A stretch of DNA of 64,000 nucleotides from Enterobacter sp. RHBSTW-00175 (GCF_013927005.1 NZ_CP055930.1:2480001-2544000); one strand, 5' to 3'; positions 46,811-55,766 are shown, numbered from the stretch's first letter. Made by a program: numbers and translations. Notes: a model not told the origin generated them from the sequence alone.

Positions 46811-46899
46811 CATCAACGGAAAATCAGTTGTTAATTGAGTGAAACCGGACTGATTCCGCACAGTGAGGGCTGTTTTATCACTGTACAGGAAAATTCCGG

Positions 46900-47565
46900 A
46901 TGAAACGTAACACCTCTCACAACATATTTTCACCAGGCAGGCTTGCCACTGTTCTTCCCCTGCTGCTCCTTGCGGGCTGTGTTTCCCAGCCGCAAAAGTT
47001 GCAGCAACGTGAGCCTGCGGACCCGACACCCGGCACCACCGTCACCCGCAACGTTCAGCCGGTCTCTCCGGACGAGTATGCGCGGACGCCGGAAGTGGTG
47101 CGCTACGATCGTTATCTGCTGGTCAGTACCGATCCGCAGGCGGCCCAGCGTGACCCTCTCTCGCAAATTATTGATATTCGCATCCCGTCATCCCTGCATC
47201 CTACTGTGGCGGATGCGCTGCGTTACGCCCTGCGCCAGTCCGGTTATTCCCTGTGCGCGACCGGCTCCGCCAACGGCGTGCTTTACCGCCAGGCATTGCC
47301 GGCCGTCCAGTACCAGCTGGGCCCGATGCGCCTGCGTACTGCCCTGCAGGTCCTGGCCGGTCCGGCCTGGCAGCTTGAGGTGGATGATGTACAGCGTGTG
47401 GTCTGCCACAGCCTGCGCGACGGCTACCAGCTGCCGGTCTCCCAGCTTCCGCCGCCGGTCAGCACCTGGTCCACGCCTGCGCCGTCCGCCGTGTCACAAC
47501 CGGCCATCAGCGCCCCTCAGTCAGTACCCGTTAAACCTGTCAGCGGAGGGTTTCTGAGAAAATGA
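46900..47565 (+). CDS. PilL2-type lipoprotein, start of the transfer operon
   Basis: 221 residues. Type II signal with lipobox LLLAGC; PilL N-terminal domain VRYDRYLLVSTDPQAAQRDPLSQIIDIRIPSSLHPTVADALRYALRQSGYSLC (about 67-120). Matches the second PilL protein of PFGI-1-class ICEs, found immediately before TIGR03759. The full type IVB pilus operon (pilM to pilV) carried by SPI-7 is not present here. Overlaps the next gene by 4 bp. Confidence 0.85.
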   Translation: MKRNTSHNIFSPGRLATVLPLLLLAGCVSQPQKLQQREPADPTPGTTVTRNVQPVSPDEYARTPEVVRYDRYLLVSTDPQAAQRDPLSQIIDIRIPSSLHPTVADALRYALRQSGYSLCATGSANGVLYRQALPAVQYQLGPMRLRTALQVLAGPAWQLEVDDVQRVVCHSLRDGYQLPVSQLPPPVSTWSTPAPSAVSQPAISAPQSVPVKPVSGGFLRK

Positions 47566-48320
47566 GCGAACAGCAACCATTCCATACTGACCCCGCTCCG
47601 GCCCGTAAAAGATTCAGCTGGCGTCCCCGCCGCCGCCTCATCTGGGGCGCTGCCAGCGGTGTGGCGCTGGCCGGCATTCTGGCGCTGGGCTACACCGCCT
47701 TCAGTCTGGGCATATCGAACCTTGATGAACGCCTTGCACGCCTTGAATCTCAGGGCAGTACAGCGGCCACTGTTGAGACAGTCGCGGCCCTGCAGTCAGA
47801 TGTGACCACGCTCAAAACCGGCCTGCAGGATACCCGGAAAAAACTTGGCGAGATGCAGCAGGAGCTGAGCGCAGCAGCGAAACAGGCCGGCAGCGACGAC
47901 GCCGTGCGTCAGTCATTGCGAACCCTTCAGGACGCCCAGCAGGGGCTGGAAACCCGCCTGAGTGCGCTGACTGAGCAGCTGACAGCGCTGAAATCACAGC
48001 CGGCACCCGCACCCGCCGCACCTGTCGCCTCACCGGTAAAAAAAAACGAGCCTGCTGCAAAAAAGCCCCGTCCCGCTGACACACGTCGTTCTGCTCCATC
48101 CCTTCGCGTGGCCCGCACTGCGCCTTTTGTGCTGACGGGAGTGGAGAAGCGGGGGGCAGAGTCCTGGGCTGCCATCGCGCCCCGGGGCTACAGCAACCTG
48201 TCGCAGGTGGCCCTGGTCGGAGAGGGTGAAACCGTGTCCGGCTGGACGCTGGTCAGTGCCGGTTATGGTGAGGCGACGTTTCGGGTTAACGGCCGCCAGA
48301 CCGTGCTCAGAGCAGAATAA
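47562..48320 (+). CDS. ICE inner-membrane coiled-coil protein
   Basis: 252 residues: cytoplasmic basic N-terminus, single membrane segment (about 30-52), periplasmic coiled coil (NLDERLARLES ... ALQSDVTTLKTGLQDTRKKLGEMQQEL ... about 55-140), Pro/Ala/Lys linker, then a small C-terminal domain (APFVLTGVEKRGAESWAAIAPRGYSNLSQVALVGEGE). Bitopic envelope protein of the transfer apparatus by position; resembles pilus-assembly bitopic proteins but no family assigned with confidence. Confidence 0.8.
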   Translation: MSEQQPFHTDPAPARKRFSWRPRRRLIWGAASGVALAGILALGYTAFSLGISNLDERLARLESQGSTAATVETVAALQSDVTTLKTGLQDTRKKLGEMQQELSAAAKQAGSDDAVRQSLRTLQDAQQGLETRLSALTEQLTALKSQPAPAPAAPVASPVKKNEPAAKKPRPADTRRSAPSLRVARTAPFVLTGVEKRGAESWAAIAPRGYSNLSQVALVGEGETVSGWTLVSAGYGEATFRVNGRQTVLRAE

Positions 48321-48328
48321 CGGAGCGA

Positions 48329-49054
48329 ATGATGAAACTGAAACATACCTTTTTAGCCGCCATGCTGCTGAGTCCCCTGACCCTGGCCGCGACCACATCA
48401 GGACAGATGGATGTCAGCCGACAGGAATCAACACAACGGGCGGACTCCGCACAGCAAAACCTGCAGCAGCAGGCCGGTCAGTGGGGACTCAGTGCCGACG
48501 ATTATCAGCGTTATCAGCAGCTGATGAAGGGACCCCGGGGTACCCAGTCGCCGGGTCTCGATCCGCTTTCCACCCTCGGTATCGAGGCGCAGACGCCGGC
48601 AGAGCGCCGTAAGTTTGCTGAAAAGTGGGTGAAGGAAGAGTTTGCCCGCACCCAGAAAGAGCTTGATTTCCAGCGTGAGGTGAACGCGGCCTGGCAGCGC
48701 CTGTATCCGGGCACACTGCCGGTCAATATGGGGAACGCCTCCGGCGTGGCGCACGACAGTGGCGGCCGGCTGGCGCTGTTCGTCAGGTCAAAAGACTGCG
48801 CAACCTGCGACGCGAAACTGTCTGCCGTGCTGGCTGACAACCGGCCGGTGGACATCTATCTGGTCGACAGCCAGGGCAGTGATGATGCGCTTCGCAGCTG
48901 GGCGCGGGACCATCACATTCCCGTGGAAAAGGTCCGCAAGCGCCAGATCACGCTTAACCACGACGGCGGCCGGTGGATGCGCTTTGGTAACGGCCTGATG
49001 CCGGTTTTACTGCAGCAGGCGGGAGACGGTAAATGGGCAATCGCAGCATTCTGA
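48329..49054 (+). CDS. TIGR03759 (PFL_4693) ICE protein
   Basis: 241 residues, signal peptide (cleavage near TLAA), then WGLSADDYQRYQQLMKGPRGTQSPGLDPLSTLGIEA and a thioredoxin-like half with CATC (residue about 154) and GLMPVLLQ. Periplasmic protein of the transfer system, perhaps a thiol-handling factor. Overlaps the next gene by 22 bp. Confidence 0.9.
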   Translation: MMKLKHTFLAAMLLSPLTLAATTSGQMDVSRQESTQRADSAQQNLQQQAGQWGLSADDYQRYQQLMKGPRGTQSPGLDPLSTLGIEAQTPAERRKFAEKWVKEEFARTQKELDFQREVNAAWQRLYPGTLPVNMGNASGVAHDSGGRLALFVRSKDCATCDAKLSAVLADNRPVDIYLVDSQGSDDALRSWARDHHIPVEKVRKRQITLNHDGGRWMRFGNGLMPVLLQQAGDGKWAIAAF

Positions 49055-49668
49055 CCGGCGCACTGGCGCTGGGCTTACTGATGGCGGCCGTCCCTGACGG
49101 CCATGCTGACCAGACGGTGCCGGAGGGTTACGTCCGCGTGGCCATGGCGCACGGCGTGCCCCCCGAAGCGCTTTACTCGGTATCACTGAGCGAGTCTTCG
49201 CGCAAACTTCCCCGCGGAATACGGCCATGGCCCTGGACCATCAATGTGGCAGGCAAAGGGTATCGCTATGAGACGCGCCTGCAGGCCTGGCAGGCGCTGC
49301 AGGTCTTTATGAAGAGTCACCCGCTTAAGCGCATCGATGTCGGTATTGCCCAGGTCAATCTGGGCTGGAACGGTCATCATTTTGCCTCGACGTGGGATGC
49401 GTTTGACCCTTACACCAACCTGAACGCCGCCGCCACCATTCTGCGTGAGTGCTGGGCGCGTAAGCCAGGCAGCTGGCTGGATGCGGCCGGCTGCTACCAC
49501 CATCCCGCAGGTGGTCAGCCTGCTGCACGTTACCGCGCCATTGTGAGAGGGCATCTGGCAAAAATCAGCCCTGCACCCCGCATTTCTGCGCCGGCAGCTG
49601 AAGCGCCCCGCTCGGTTGCTGCGCTCACCCCCGATCCAGGCTTCGTCTGGACTGAACCCGGGAGATAA
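49033..49668 (+). CDS. lytic transglycosylase-like protein (SLT fold)
   Basis: 211 residues, signal peptide (to about GHA). SLT motifs ESSRKLPRGIRPWPWTINVAGKG with the catalytic Glu replaced-by-position ES motif (SLSESS), VGIAQVNLGWNGHHF, and LNAAATILRECWARKPGSWLDAAGCYHHP. Likely opens peptidoglycan for the mating channel. Its start overlaps the previous gene. Confidence 0.88.
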   Translation: MGNRSILTGALALGLLMAAVPDGHADQTVPEGYVRVAMAHGVPPEALYSVSLSESSRKLPRGIRPWPWTINVAGKGYRYETRLQAWQALQVFMKSHPLKRIDVGIAQVNLGWNGHHFASTWDAFDPYTNLNAAATILRECWARKPGSWLDAAGCYHHPAGGQPAARYRAIVRGHLAKISPAPRISAPAAEAPRSVAALTPDPGFVWTEPGR

Positions 49669-49673
49669 CCCTG

Positions 49674-50207
49674 ATGAAAACGCTGTCCTTACTGCTGTTT
49701 ACCCTCCTTCCCCTGACCGGCCATGCTGAACTGAATGTGATTGCTGATCTGGGCGGTGAAGATGCTGCGCCGTATTTTGAGGCCGTTAATAAACAGCCCG
49801 GCATGCCCGGCGTCAGTGACGTACAGCCTTCACGCCAGCCGGACCACGGTGTTCCGCTGGCTGACGGGATGGCGGGTATGTTACCCGTTAACACACCTGA
49901 ACTGAGCCCGGGGAATACAGCAGACCGGCCGCTGCAGTTGCCCGGCATCGGGGCGTTGTTTCTGATCGGGGATGATGCTCTGTCCCGTGAATGGCTGAAA
50001 GCCAATGCCGGCGCGCTGGCTGAACAGCATGCGGCCGGGATGATAGTCAACGTCACAGACATGGATACCGTGCGCGAGCTGCGCGAACTGGCACCCGGTG
50101 TCAGCCTGGCCCCGGCTTCCGGCAGCGAGCTGGCCCGTCGCCTGCAGATTGAGCATTATCCGGTACTCATCACCGATACCGGCCTGACGCAGCAGTTTAA
50201 GCCGTAA
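49674..50207 (+). CDS. TIGR03765 (PFL_4695) ICE protein
   Basis: 177 residues with signal peptide (MKTLSLLLFTLLPLTGHA). Two-part conserved domain: ELNVIADLGGEDAAPYFEAVN and RPLQLPGIGALFLIGDDALSREWLKANAGAL...YPVLITDTGLTQQF. Periplasmic component of the mating apparatus, role unknown. Stop overlaps the next start by 1 bp (TAATG). Confidence 0.9.
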   Translation: MKTLSLLLFTLLPLTGHAELNVIADLGGEDAAPYFEAVNKQPGMPGVSDVQPSRQPDHGVPLADGMAGMLPVNTPELSPGNTADRPLQLPGIGALFLIGDDALSREWLKANAGALAEQHAAGMIVNVTDMDTVRELRELAPGVSLAPASGSELARRLQIEHYPVLITDTGLTQQFKP

Positions 50208-50779
50208 TGAGCACGCCAGATATCAACGGTCTGCTGATGGCACACCCTTATGGGGCGGTCATACTGATAGTCCTTTTCCTGGTGGTGATGGCCTTTCTGA
50301 ACCTGCGCTGGCGTGAGAAAGCCAGCACCCGCCGTCACCGGCGATACCGGGCAACGGCGGGGCGGGTACTGAATAAACTGACCCTCCTGCCGGGAGACGG
50401 GCAGCGTCTGACCTATCTGCGCAAAATCAGCCCCTATGTCTTTGAAGAGCTGTTGCTGTCTGCCTTTGAACGTCAGGGGCTAACCGTGGTGCGCAATGCC
50501 TCCTACAGCGGTGACGGCGGCCTTGATGGCCAGGTCATCATCGACGGCGAGCACTGGCTTATCCAGGCCAAACGGTACAGTCGTGCTGTTTCCCCCGCAC
50601 ATGTTGAGGACTTCGACCGACTTCTCCTGCACTCCGGCCGCCGGGGGCTCTTTATCCACACGGGCCGTACCGGAAAAATGAGCCGCACCCTTCATATGGC
50701 GTCACCGCGCCTGCGCATCATCAGCGGGCAACGCCTGCTGGCCATTCTCGCCGGGCAGGACGTCCGGCAGTATCTCTGA
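50207..50779 (+). CDS. membrane-anchored Mrr/RecB-fold nuclease-like protein
   Basis: 190 residues. A single membrane helix near the N-terminus (about 12-32), then an Mrr_cat-type PD-(D/E)xK domain: LRKISPYVFEELLLSAFERQGLTV, GDGGLDGQVIIDGEHWLIQAKRY with the D...QAK catalytic pattern. Placed in the transfer operon right before the coupling-protein gene. Could process incoming or outgoing DNA at the membrane or defend the element (inference). Confidence 0.85.
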   Translation: MSTPDINGLLMAHPYGAVILIVLFLVVMAFLNLRWREKASTRRHRRYRATAGRVLNKLTLLPGDGQRLTYLRKISPYVFEELLLSAFERQGLTVVRNASYSGDGGLDGQVIIDGEHWLIQAKRYSRAVSPAHVEDFDRLLLHSGRRGLFIHTGRTGKMSRTLHMASPRLRIISGQRLLAILAGQDVRQYL

Positions 50780-50789
50780 GGAATCTTTT

Positions 50790-51278
50790 ATGCACATCAT
50801 CCTGAACAGCCTGCGCTACGCTTTGTGGCTTGTGTTCTGTTTATTCCGTCATGCCGTTTTCGTGCCTGCCGCTTTCGGCGGTGTCTGCCTGCTCGCCTGG
50901 CTTGTTTTCGGCCATCCGGTCAGTGACCTGAACGACCAGTTGCAGAAGGAGGCAACGGCATGGCGCACCGCGCCGCCCGGACATTACATGTGGGAGGAAT
51001 GCCCGGTGCCTGATAATGCGGCTCCGCCTGAGGCAAAGCCGGCAGCCTGTACCGTCACTGCCGTCTCCACAGAAACCGCGGCGAACAATTACCTGCTGTC
51101 ATTGCGGGCCGTATGGATCATTTTTTTCATCCTGTCGAATGTTCTGTATGTGCTCTGGCGCTTACTGGCGGATGCCCTGCGTTACCACTCCCTTTCCTGC
51201 AGGGAAGCCGGTGCCGGGAGGGGAACGTATATCCGTATGGCCGACGGTAAAATTATAAAGGAGGCAGACGATGAGTAA
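50790..51278 (+). CDS. ICE membrane protein, unknown
   Basis: 162 residues with membrane segments at about 10-42 and 105-130 flanking a periplasmic Cys-containing loop (WEECPVPDNAAPPEAKPAACTV). Ends 8 bp into the traD gene, so translation is coupled to the coupling protein. Probably a TraD accessory protein by position; family not identified. Confidence 0.75.
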   Translation: MHIILNSLRYALWLVFCLFRHAVFVPAAFGGVCLLAWLVFGHPVSDLNDQLQKEATAWRTAPPGHYMWEECPVPDNAAPPEAKPAACTVTAVSTETAANNYLLSLRAVWIIFFILSNVLYVLWRLLADALRYHSLSCREAGAGRGTYIRMADGKIIKEADDE

Positions 51279-53370
51279 CCGTTACGTCATTGAGGCCCTG
51301 CTGCGTCCGGCCGTTGAGCTGAATACCGCCGTGGTATCGGGCATGGCGGCGTATGTCTGTGTGCAGGCACCCTGGGCTGTCGCTCTGGCTCCGACTGTCA
51401 GCTATGTCACCGCAGCCGGGTTTGCGGCGCTGGCCGTCACCCGCACGCATCAGGGGATGAAGATTATTCGCTACCGCCGGAATCTCCGCCGCCTGACGCG
51501 CTATGTCATGAGTACTAAACAGATCCCCGTCAGTCATCGTCGCCTGTTTCTAGGCCGGGGGTTCCGCTGGACGCAAAAACACACCCAGCGGCTGCAGGAT
51601 ACGCTGCGCCCTGAAGTGGCCCGTTACCTGCAGCCAAACCGCTTTTACCTGGGGGCGCGTCAGCTCGAAATGATGACAGAGCACCGTCTGCCCTGGCTGG
51701 GTAAGCTGCTGAGTGCCGATACGCCGCTGAACCCGGTGCGGCCGTTACCACCGGTGGGCGGCAATCCGGCGCTGCACGGCATCGAGCCCGACGAAAAAGA
51801 CGTCACCCTGGCTCTGGGGGAGCGCGTTGGCCATACGGTGGTGTACGGCACCACGCGCGTCGGGAAGACCCGGCTGGCAGAGCTGCTAGTCACCCAGGAT
51901 ATCCGGCGGGGTGAAGTCACCATCGTGTTTGATCCGAAAGGCGACGCAGACCTGATGAAACGCGTCTGGGCAGAGGCCCACCGGGCCGGACGCGGGGACG
52001 AGCTGTATATTTTTCATCTTGGCTGGCCTGAAATTTCAGCCCGTTATAATGCCGTCGGGCGTTTTGGTCGCGTGTCAGAGGTGGCGTCCCGCGTGGCCGG
52101 TCAGCTGTCGGGTGAGGGGAACAGCGCGGCATTCCGCGAATTTGCCTGGCGGTTCGTCAACATCATCGCCCGTGCGCTGGTCGCCCTGGGTGAGCGCCCT
52201 GACTACACGCTGATCATGCGCTACGTGAACAATATCGCCGATCTCTATATCCGCTATGCGGAAAAAATCATCCAGGCGCAGCTGCCGGCTCTGCAGACGC
52301 AGATTGAGAATAATCAGCAGGTGCTGGGAGAGGACGACGTGCCCCGTAACATGCAGGGTCAGCCGGATGCCTTACGTATCTGGGCCATTGAGGTTGCCCT
52401 GAGTTCAGAAGAGGGTAAAAAACTCTATGATCCCATCCTTGACGGGCTGCGGTCAGCGGTACGTTATGACCGTACTTACTTTGACAAAATCGTGGCGTCG
52501 CTGCTGCCGCTGCTGGAAAAACTGACCACCGGCAAGACCGCCGAGCTGCTGTCGCCGGATTATCAGGACATTGACGACACGCGGCCGATTTTTGACTGGG
52601 AACAGATCATCCGTAAAAAAGCCGTGGTGTATGTGGGGCTCGATGCGCTCAGTGACAGTGAAGTGGCGAGCGCGGTCGGTAACTCCATGTTCGCCGATCT
52701 GGTGAGTGTGGCCGGGCACATTTATAAACACGGTATCAATGCTGGCCTGCCGGGCGGGAAAGAAGGGAAGTCCCTGATTAACCTGCACTGCGATGAGTTT
52801 AACGAGCTGATGGGGGATGAGTTTATTCCTCTCATCAACAAAGGGGGCGGTGCCGGCATGCAGGTGACAGCCTATACCCAGACGTCTTCTGATATTGAGG
52901 CACGCATCGGGAATGCGGCCAAGACGGCCCAGGTACAGGGTAACTTTAACAACCTGATTATGCTGCGCGTCAGGGAGAACCGCACCGCCGAGCTGCTGAC
53001 CACGCAGCTGCCGCAGGTGGAGATTTACACCAAAACGCTGGTCTCCGGGCACCAGGACACGGCGGATGTCAATGCAGACCAGGACTTCACCTCAAGCACC
53101 CAGGACCGCGTCGGGACGGTAAAAGTCCCGCTGCTGGAGCCGGCCGATATCGTGACGCTGCCAAAAGGGCAGGCGTTTGCCCTGCTGGAAGGCGGGCAAC
53201 TGTGGAAAATCCGCATGCCGCTGCCTGCCGGGGATGCTGATGATGTGCTGATGCCGGAAAGTATTGAGAAAATAGCGGAGGAGATGCGGCGCAGCTATCA
53301 CAGCGGCGAATCCTGGTGGCGGGACGGTCCGGCCCTGAACGTGCCGGTCACAGGAGGGGCGAATGGCTGA
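51271..53370 (+). CDS. traD: TraD-type conjugative coupling protein (SXT TraD family)
   Basis: 699 residues. N-terminal membrane region (about 15-60), then AAA motor with Walker A YGTTRVGKTR (G193 to K199) and Walker B LINLHCDEFNELM (D508, E509). Hexameric ATPase linking the relaxosome to the type IV secretion channel. Long insertion between Walker motifs (about 300-480) is usual in this subfamily. Overlaps both neighbours by 8 bp. Confidence 0.95.
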   Translation: MSNRYVIEALLRPAVELNTAVVSGMAAYVCVQAPWAVALAPTVSYVTAAGFAALAVTRTHQGMKIIRYRRNLRRLTRYVMSTKQIPVSHRRLFLGRGFRWTQKHTQRLQDTLRPEVARYLQPNRFYLGARQLEMMTEHRLPWLGKLLSADTPLNPVRPLPPVGGNPALHGIEPDEKDVTLALGERVGHTVVYGTTRVGKTRLAELLVTQDIRRGEVTIVFDPKGDADLMKRVWAEAHRAGRGDELYIFHLGWPEISARYNAVGRFGRVSEVASRVAGQLSGEGNSAAFREFAWRFVNIIARALVALGERPDYTLIMRYVNNIADLYIRYAEKIIQAQLPALQTQIENNQQVLGEDDVPRNMQGQPDALRIWAIEVALSSEEGKKLYDPILDGLRSAVRYDRTYFDKIVASLLPLLEKLTTGKTAELLSPDYQDIDDTRPIFDWEQIIRKKAVVYVGLDALSDSEVASAVGNSMFADLVSVAGHIYKHGINAGLPGGKEGKSLINLHCDEFNELMGDEFIPLINKGGGAGMQVTAYTQTSSDIEARIGNAAKTAQVQGNFNNLIMLRVRENRTAELLTTQLPQVEIYTKTLVSGHQDTADVNADQDFTSSTQDRVGTVKVPLLEPADIVTLPKGQAFALLEGGQLWKIRMPLPAGDADDVLMPESIEKIAEEMRRSYHSGESWWRDGPALNVPVTGGANG

Positions 53371-54121
53371 GGTAAAACGTCCCCCACAGCAGCAGACGCT
53401 GCCGGAACGCAAGCACGGCATTCTGTATAATCTGCTCTGGGGCTGGCCATGGGCCCTGGTGGGCGTGGTGCTGTCCTCGCTGCTGCTGAGCCTGCTGATT
53501 GAATATATCGGCATCGCCTTCTTCTGGCCGGAAGCCGGGGCGGCGCACAGTGAAGCGGTCATGAACACCGAGCTGGGGTGGCTGTCCACAGAGTTCACCC
53601 GCAGCCTGCTGCTGTCTGAACCATCGGTGACGGTTGTGCGCTGGGTGAGCACCGCCTATCAGTGGGCCTTTGTGGACAGTGGCTTCCTGGACTGGGTCCG
53701 GCAGCAGTATGCACACCAGATGCACAGTGACAATGCCGTCACCCGGGAAATCAACAGCTGGAGCGGCTGGCTTGCCGGCTACCTGCGTGAATACCTGCTG
53801 GCCACGGTATGGATCAGCATTATCACCCTGGTACGCGTCACCATCCTGGTGCTGTCCGTGCCGTTGTTTGTGCTGGTCGTGGTGGTGGCGCTGGTTGAGG
53901 GGCTGGGGCGGCGTGATCTGCGGCGGTACGGCGCGGGGTATGAAAGTTCGTTTGTCTATCATCATGCCAAGAAGCTGGTCAAACCGGCCGCTGTGGTGCC
54001 CGCCATGCTGTACCTTTCCTGGCCCACGGCAGTCTACCCCAATCTGCTGTTGTTGCCGGCGGCTGTTCTGCTGGGGATCGCCGTAACGGTGACCACTGCG
54101 TCGTTCAAGAAGTATCTTTAA
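53363..54121 (+). CDS. TIGR03747 (PFL_4697) ICE membrane protein
   Basis: 252 residues, four membrane segments; typical LYNLLWGWPWALVGVVLSSLLLSLLIEYIG start and VVALVEGLGRRDLRRYGAGYESSFVYHHAKK motif. Always next to TraD in this ICE class and probably helps anchor it. Confidence 0.93.
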   Translation: MAEVKRPPQQQTLPERKHGILYNLLWGWPWALVGVVLSSLLLSLLIEYIGIAFFWPEAGAAHSEAVMNTELGWLSTEFTRSLLLSEPSVTVVRWVSTAYQWAFVDSGFLDWVRQQYAHQMHSDNAVTREINSWSGWLAGYLREYLLATVWISIITLVRVTILVLSVPLFVLVVVVALVEGLGRRDLRRYGAGYESSFVYHHAKKLVKPAAVVPAMLYLSWPTAVYPNLLLLPAAVLLGIAVTVTTASFKKYL

Positions 54122-54142
54122 ATCAGGGCTGGACGGAGGCGT

Positions 54143-54158
54143 GCAAAACTTGTTTTGC
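54143..54158. terminator. palindrome between converging TIGR03747 and FxLYD genes
   Basis: GCAAAAC-TT-GTTTTGC, a perfect 16 bp palindrome inside GGCGT...CGCC context. Likely bidirectional termination for the two converging genes; evidence is shape only. Confidence 0.5.
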
Positions 54159-54211
54159 GCGCCTGCCGTCAGCAGACAAGCCATGAAACGACCGTTACTG
54201 GCGCGTCAGTG

Positions 54212-54565
54212 TCAGTTATTAAATACCGTCAGTTCTGTCACTTTGAAGCTGTCTGGCTTGTTGGTTATGCTGTCGTAGGGGGCCTGTAGCTTCCATTGCT
54301 GACCCGGCTCCAGATTTTCAGCCATCGCTGCCGTATTTCCTATTACTGCCCCATTCTGAAGCAAGTTGAATTTGACAATTACAGTCTTCACAGGCCCACC
54401 TGACACGTTTGTTCCCGTGCCTTCAATTTGCTGCAAACCATTTGCTGCTGTGGCGAAATGCAGGTCTGAAAGTTGGACTTTGCCAGTACCGTCGGCCGCA
54501 AGAACAGGGCCGGTAATCAGTGCAGTGATTAACGTGGCCTTCAGAACAGTCTTCATCATTTTCAT
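54212..54565 (-). CDS. exported FxLYD-domain protein, antisense cargo in the tra operon
   Basis: 117 residues with signal peptide (to VLA), then LQQIEGTGTNVSGGPVKTVIVKFNLLQNGAVIGNTAAMAENLEPGQQWKLQAPY, an Ig-like FxLYD domain. It is the only minus-strand gene in the transfer block and sits in its own about 620 bp segment between TIGR03747 and RAQPRD, so it looks like an inserted extra. FxLYD proteins are envelope proteins of unknown role; here possibly surface or exclusion function (speculation). Confidence 0.85.
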   Translation of the reverse strand: MKMMKTVLKATLITALITGPVLAADGTGKVQLSDLHFATAANGLQQIEGTGTNVSGGPVKTVIVKFNLLQNGAVIGNTAAMAENLEPGQQWKLQAPYDSITNKPDSFKVTELTVFNN

Positions 54566-54743
54566 TTTCCCTCTGTTTACCGTTGAGTTTTCTTAATATC
54601 ACAATGAACCTTTATTTACAGCTAAACCTGCCACCGGCACAGACCTGCAATTAATTTTGAAATTCCTGTTTAGGGTTTATCGCTGACCCGACGCTCCCTC
54701 TTCCGCATCCTGTCCGCACCCCTTAATCCTTCTGGAGGTGCGT
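54566..54743. other. gap upstream of the RAQPRD gene
   Basis: 178 bp between the divergent FxLYD and RAQPRD genes; AT-rich half near the FxLYD start and a GC-rich half near the RAQPRD ribosome binding site (GGAGG 54734-54738). Presumably promoters for both; no specific motif recognised. Confidence 0.5.
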
Positions 54744-55091
54744 ATGAACTCACATCGTCCGGCCATGCGGCGCAACCGTCGTGTCCCGGGCATCACTGGC
54801 CTGGTATTGCTGACCTTTCTGGCATCAGCTGCTGCACAGGCATCCGAGAAAGACGAGCTTGCGTCTGTTCAGCGTCAGCTGGACCAGGTTCAGGCGTCGC
54901 TTGAACGGGCCCGCGTGGCGGTTGCACAGGCCGACCCGGCTGACCGTGGCCGCTTTTTCTTTGATTACCGTCAGGCCACATCCGATCTCAACACCATCCG
55001 CAGCGGCATTGACCGCTATCTGGAGCCCTCCCGCGCGCAACCGCGTGACCCGTCTTTTGTGGCCGGTAATTACCGGCGGGAGCGGCCCTGA
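54744..55091 (+). CDS. RAQPRD-family ICE protein
   Basis: 115 residues from ATG 54744, 5 bp after GGAGG. Signal peptide, then EKDELASVQRQLDQVQASLERARVAVAQADPADRGRFFFDYRQATSDLNTIRSGIDRYLEPSRAQPRDPSF, which carries the eponymous RAQPRD motif. Periplasmic helical protein of the mating system. Stop and next start share one base (TGATG). Confidence 0.93.
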   Translation: MNSHRPAMRRNRRVPGITGLVLLTFLASAAAQASEKDELASVQRQLDQVQASLERARVAVAQADPADRGRFFFDYRQATSDLNTIRSGIDRYLEPSRAQPRDPSFVAGNYRRERP

Positions 55092-55333
55092 TGCCCATGA
55101 CATCCGAACAAACGAACGCGTTTAAAGCCGGCTCCGGCAGTCTTGATGTGAACATCCTTCATCTGCTCTGCATCGGGGCACTGCTGGCGTTTCTTTTTTT
55201 ATGGGCCGCGTGGGCGCTGTCGGATGTCTGGACCGGCTGGAGTAACACCAAAGTGCGTGACGCGGCCCTGGGGCGTTTTGCCGTCCGCACCGTGCTGCTG
55301 TTGCTTGTGTGTATCTGGATGTTTGCCAGTTAA
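55091..55333 (+). CDS. TIGR03758 (PFL_4701) ICE membrane protein
   Basis: 80 residues with two membrane segments (ILHLLCIGALLAFLFLWAAWAL and FAVRTVLLLLVCIWMFAS) around SDVWTGWSNTKV. Small inner-membrane component of the transfer channel; possibly TraL/VirB3 neighbourhood by position. Confidence 0.9.
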   Translation: MPMTSEQTNAFKAGSGSLDVNILHLLCIGALLAFLFLWAAWALSDVWTGWSNTKVRDAALGRFAVRTVLLLLVCIWMFAS

Positions 55334-55367
55334 CTCATTCAAAACGTTAAGTCAGGAGATGAATCCC

Positions 55368-55754
55368 ATGCACCATTCTGAGTCTGTTGTTGCCCGCCTG
55401 CGCCGTTTCGGCAGTCGTACGCTGACCCGCGCCGGTACGCTTGCCCTGCTGGGCTGGCTCACCTGCAAACCGGCCTTTGCGGATTTGCCAAGCGTTGAAG
55501 CGCCTGAGTCCGGAGGCGGAAGCGGGCTGTCGGGACAAATCAAGGGCTACCTGCAGGACGGCATTGTTATCGGGGGGCTGGTCGTGGCGGCCGTTGCCTT
55601 TATCAACGTTGCCATTGCCGCCCTGCACACCTTCACCGAAGTCCGCAATGAGAAAGCCACCTGGACCAAATTCGGGGCCATTGTGGTGGTGGGTGTGGTG
55701 CTGCTGGTTGCCGTTATCTGGCTGCTCGGCAAGTCTGCCGACATTCTGTTGTAG
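55368..55754 (+). CDS. TIGR03745 (PFL_4702) ICE membrane protein, pilin-like
   Basis: 128 residues from ATG 55368 (9 bp after AGGAG). Signal-like segment ending PAFA, then two membrane helices (GIVIGGLVVAAVAFINVAIAALHTF and FGAIVVVGVVLLVAVIWLLG), the layout of VirB2/TraA-type pilins, so it may be the conjugative pilin (inference). Confidence 0.9.
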   Translation: MHHSESVVARLRRFGSRTLTRAGTLALLGWLTCKPAFADLPSVEAPESGGGSGLSGQIKGYLQDGIVIGGLVVAAVAFINVAIAALHTFTEVRNEKATWTKFGAIVVVGVVLLVAVIWLLGKSADILL

Positions 55755-55766
55755 GAGCCTGCGACG

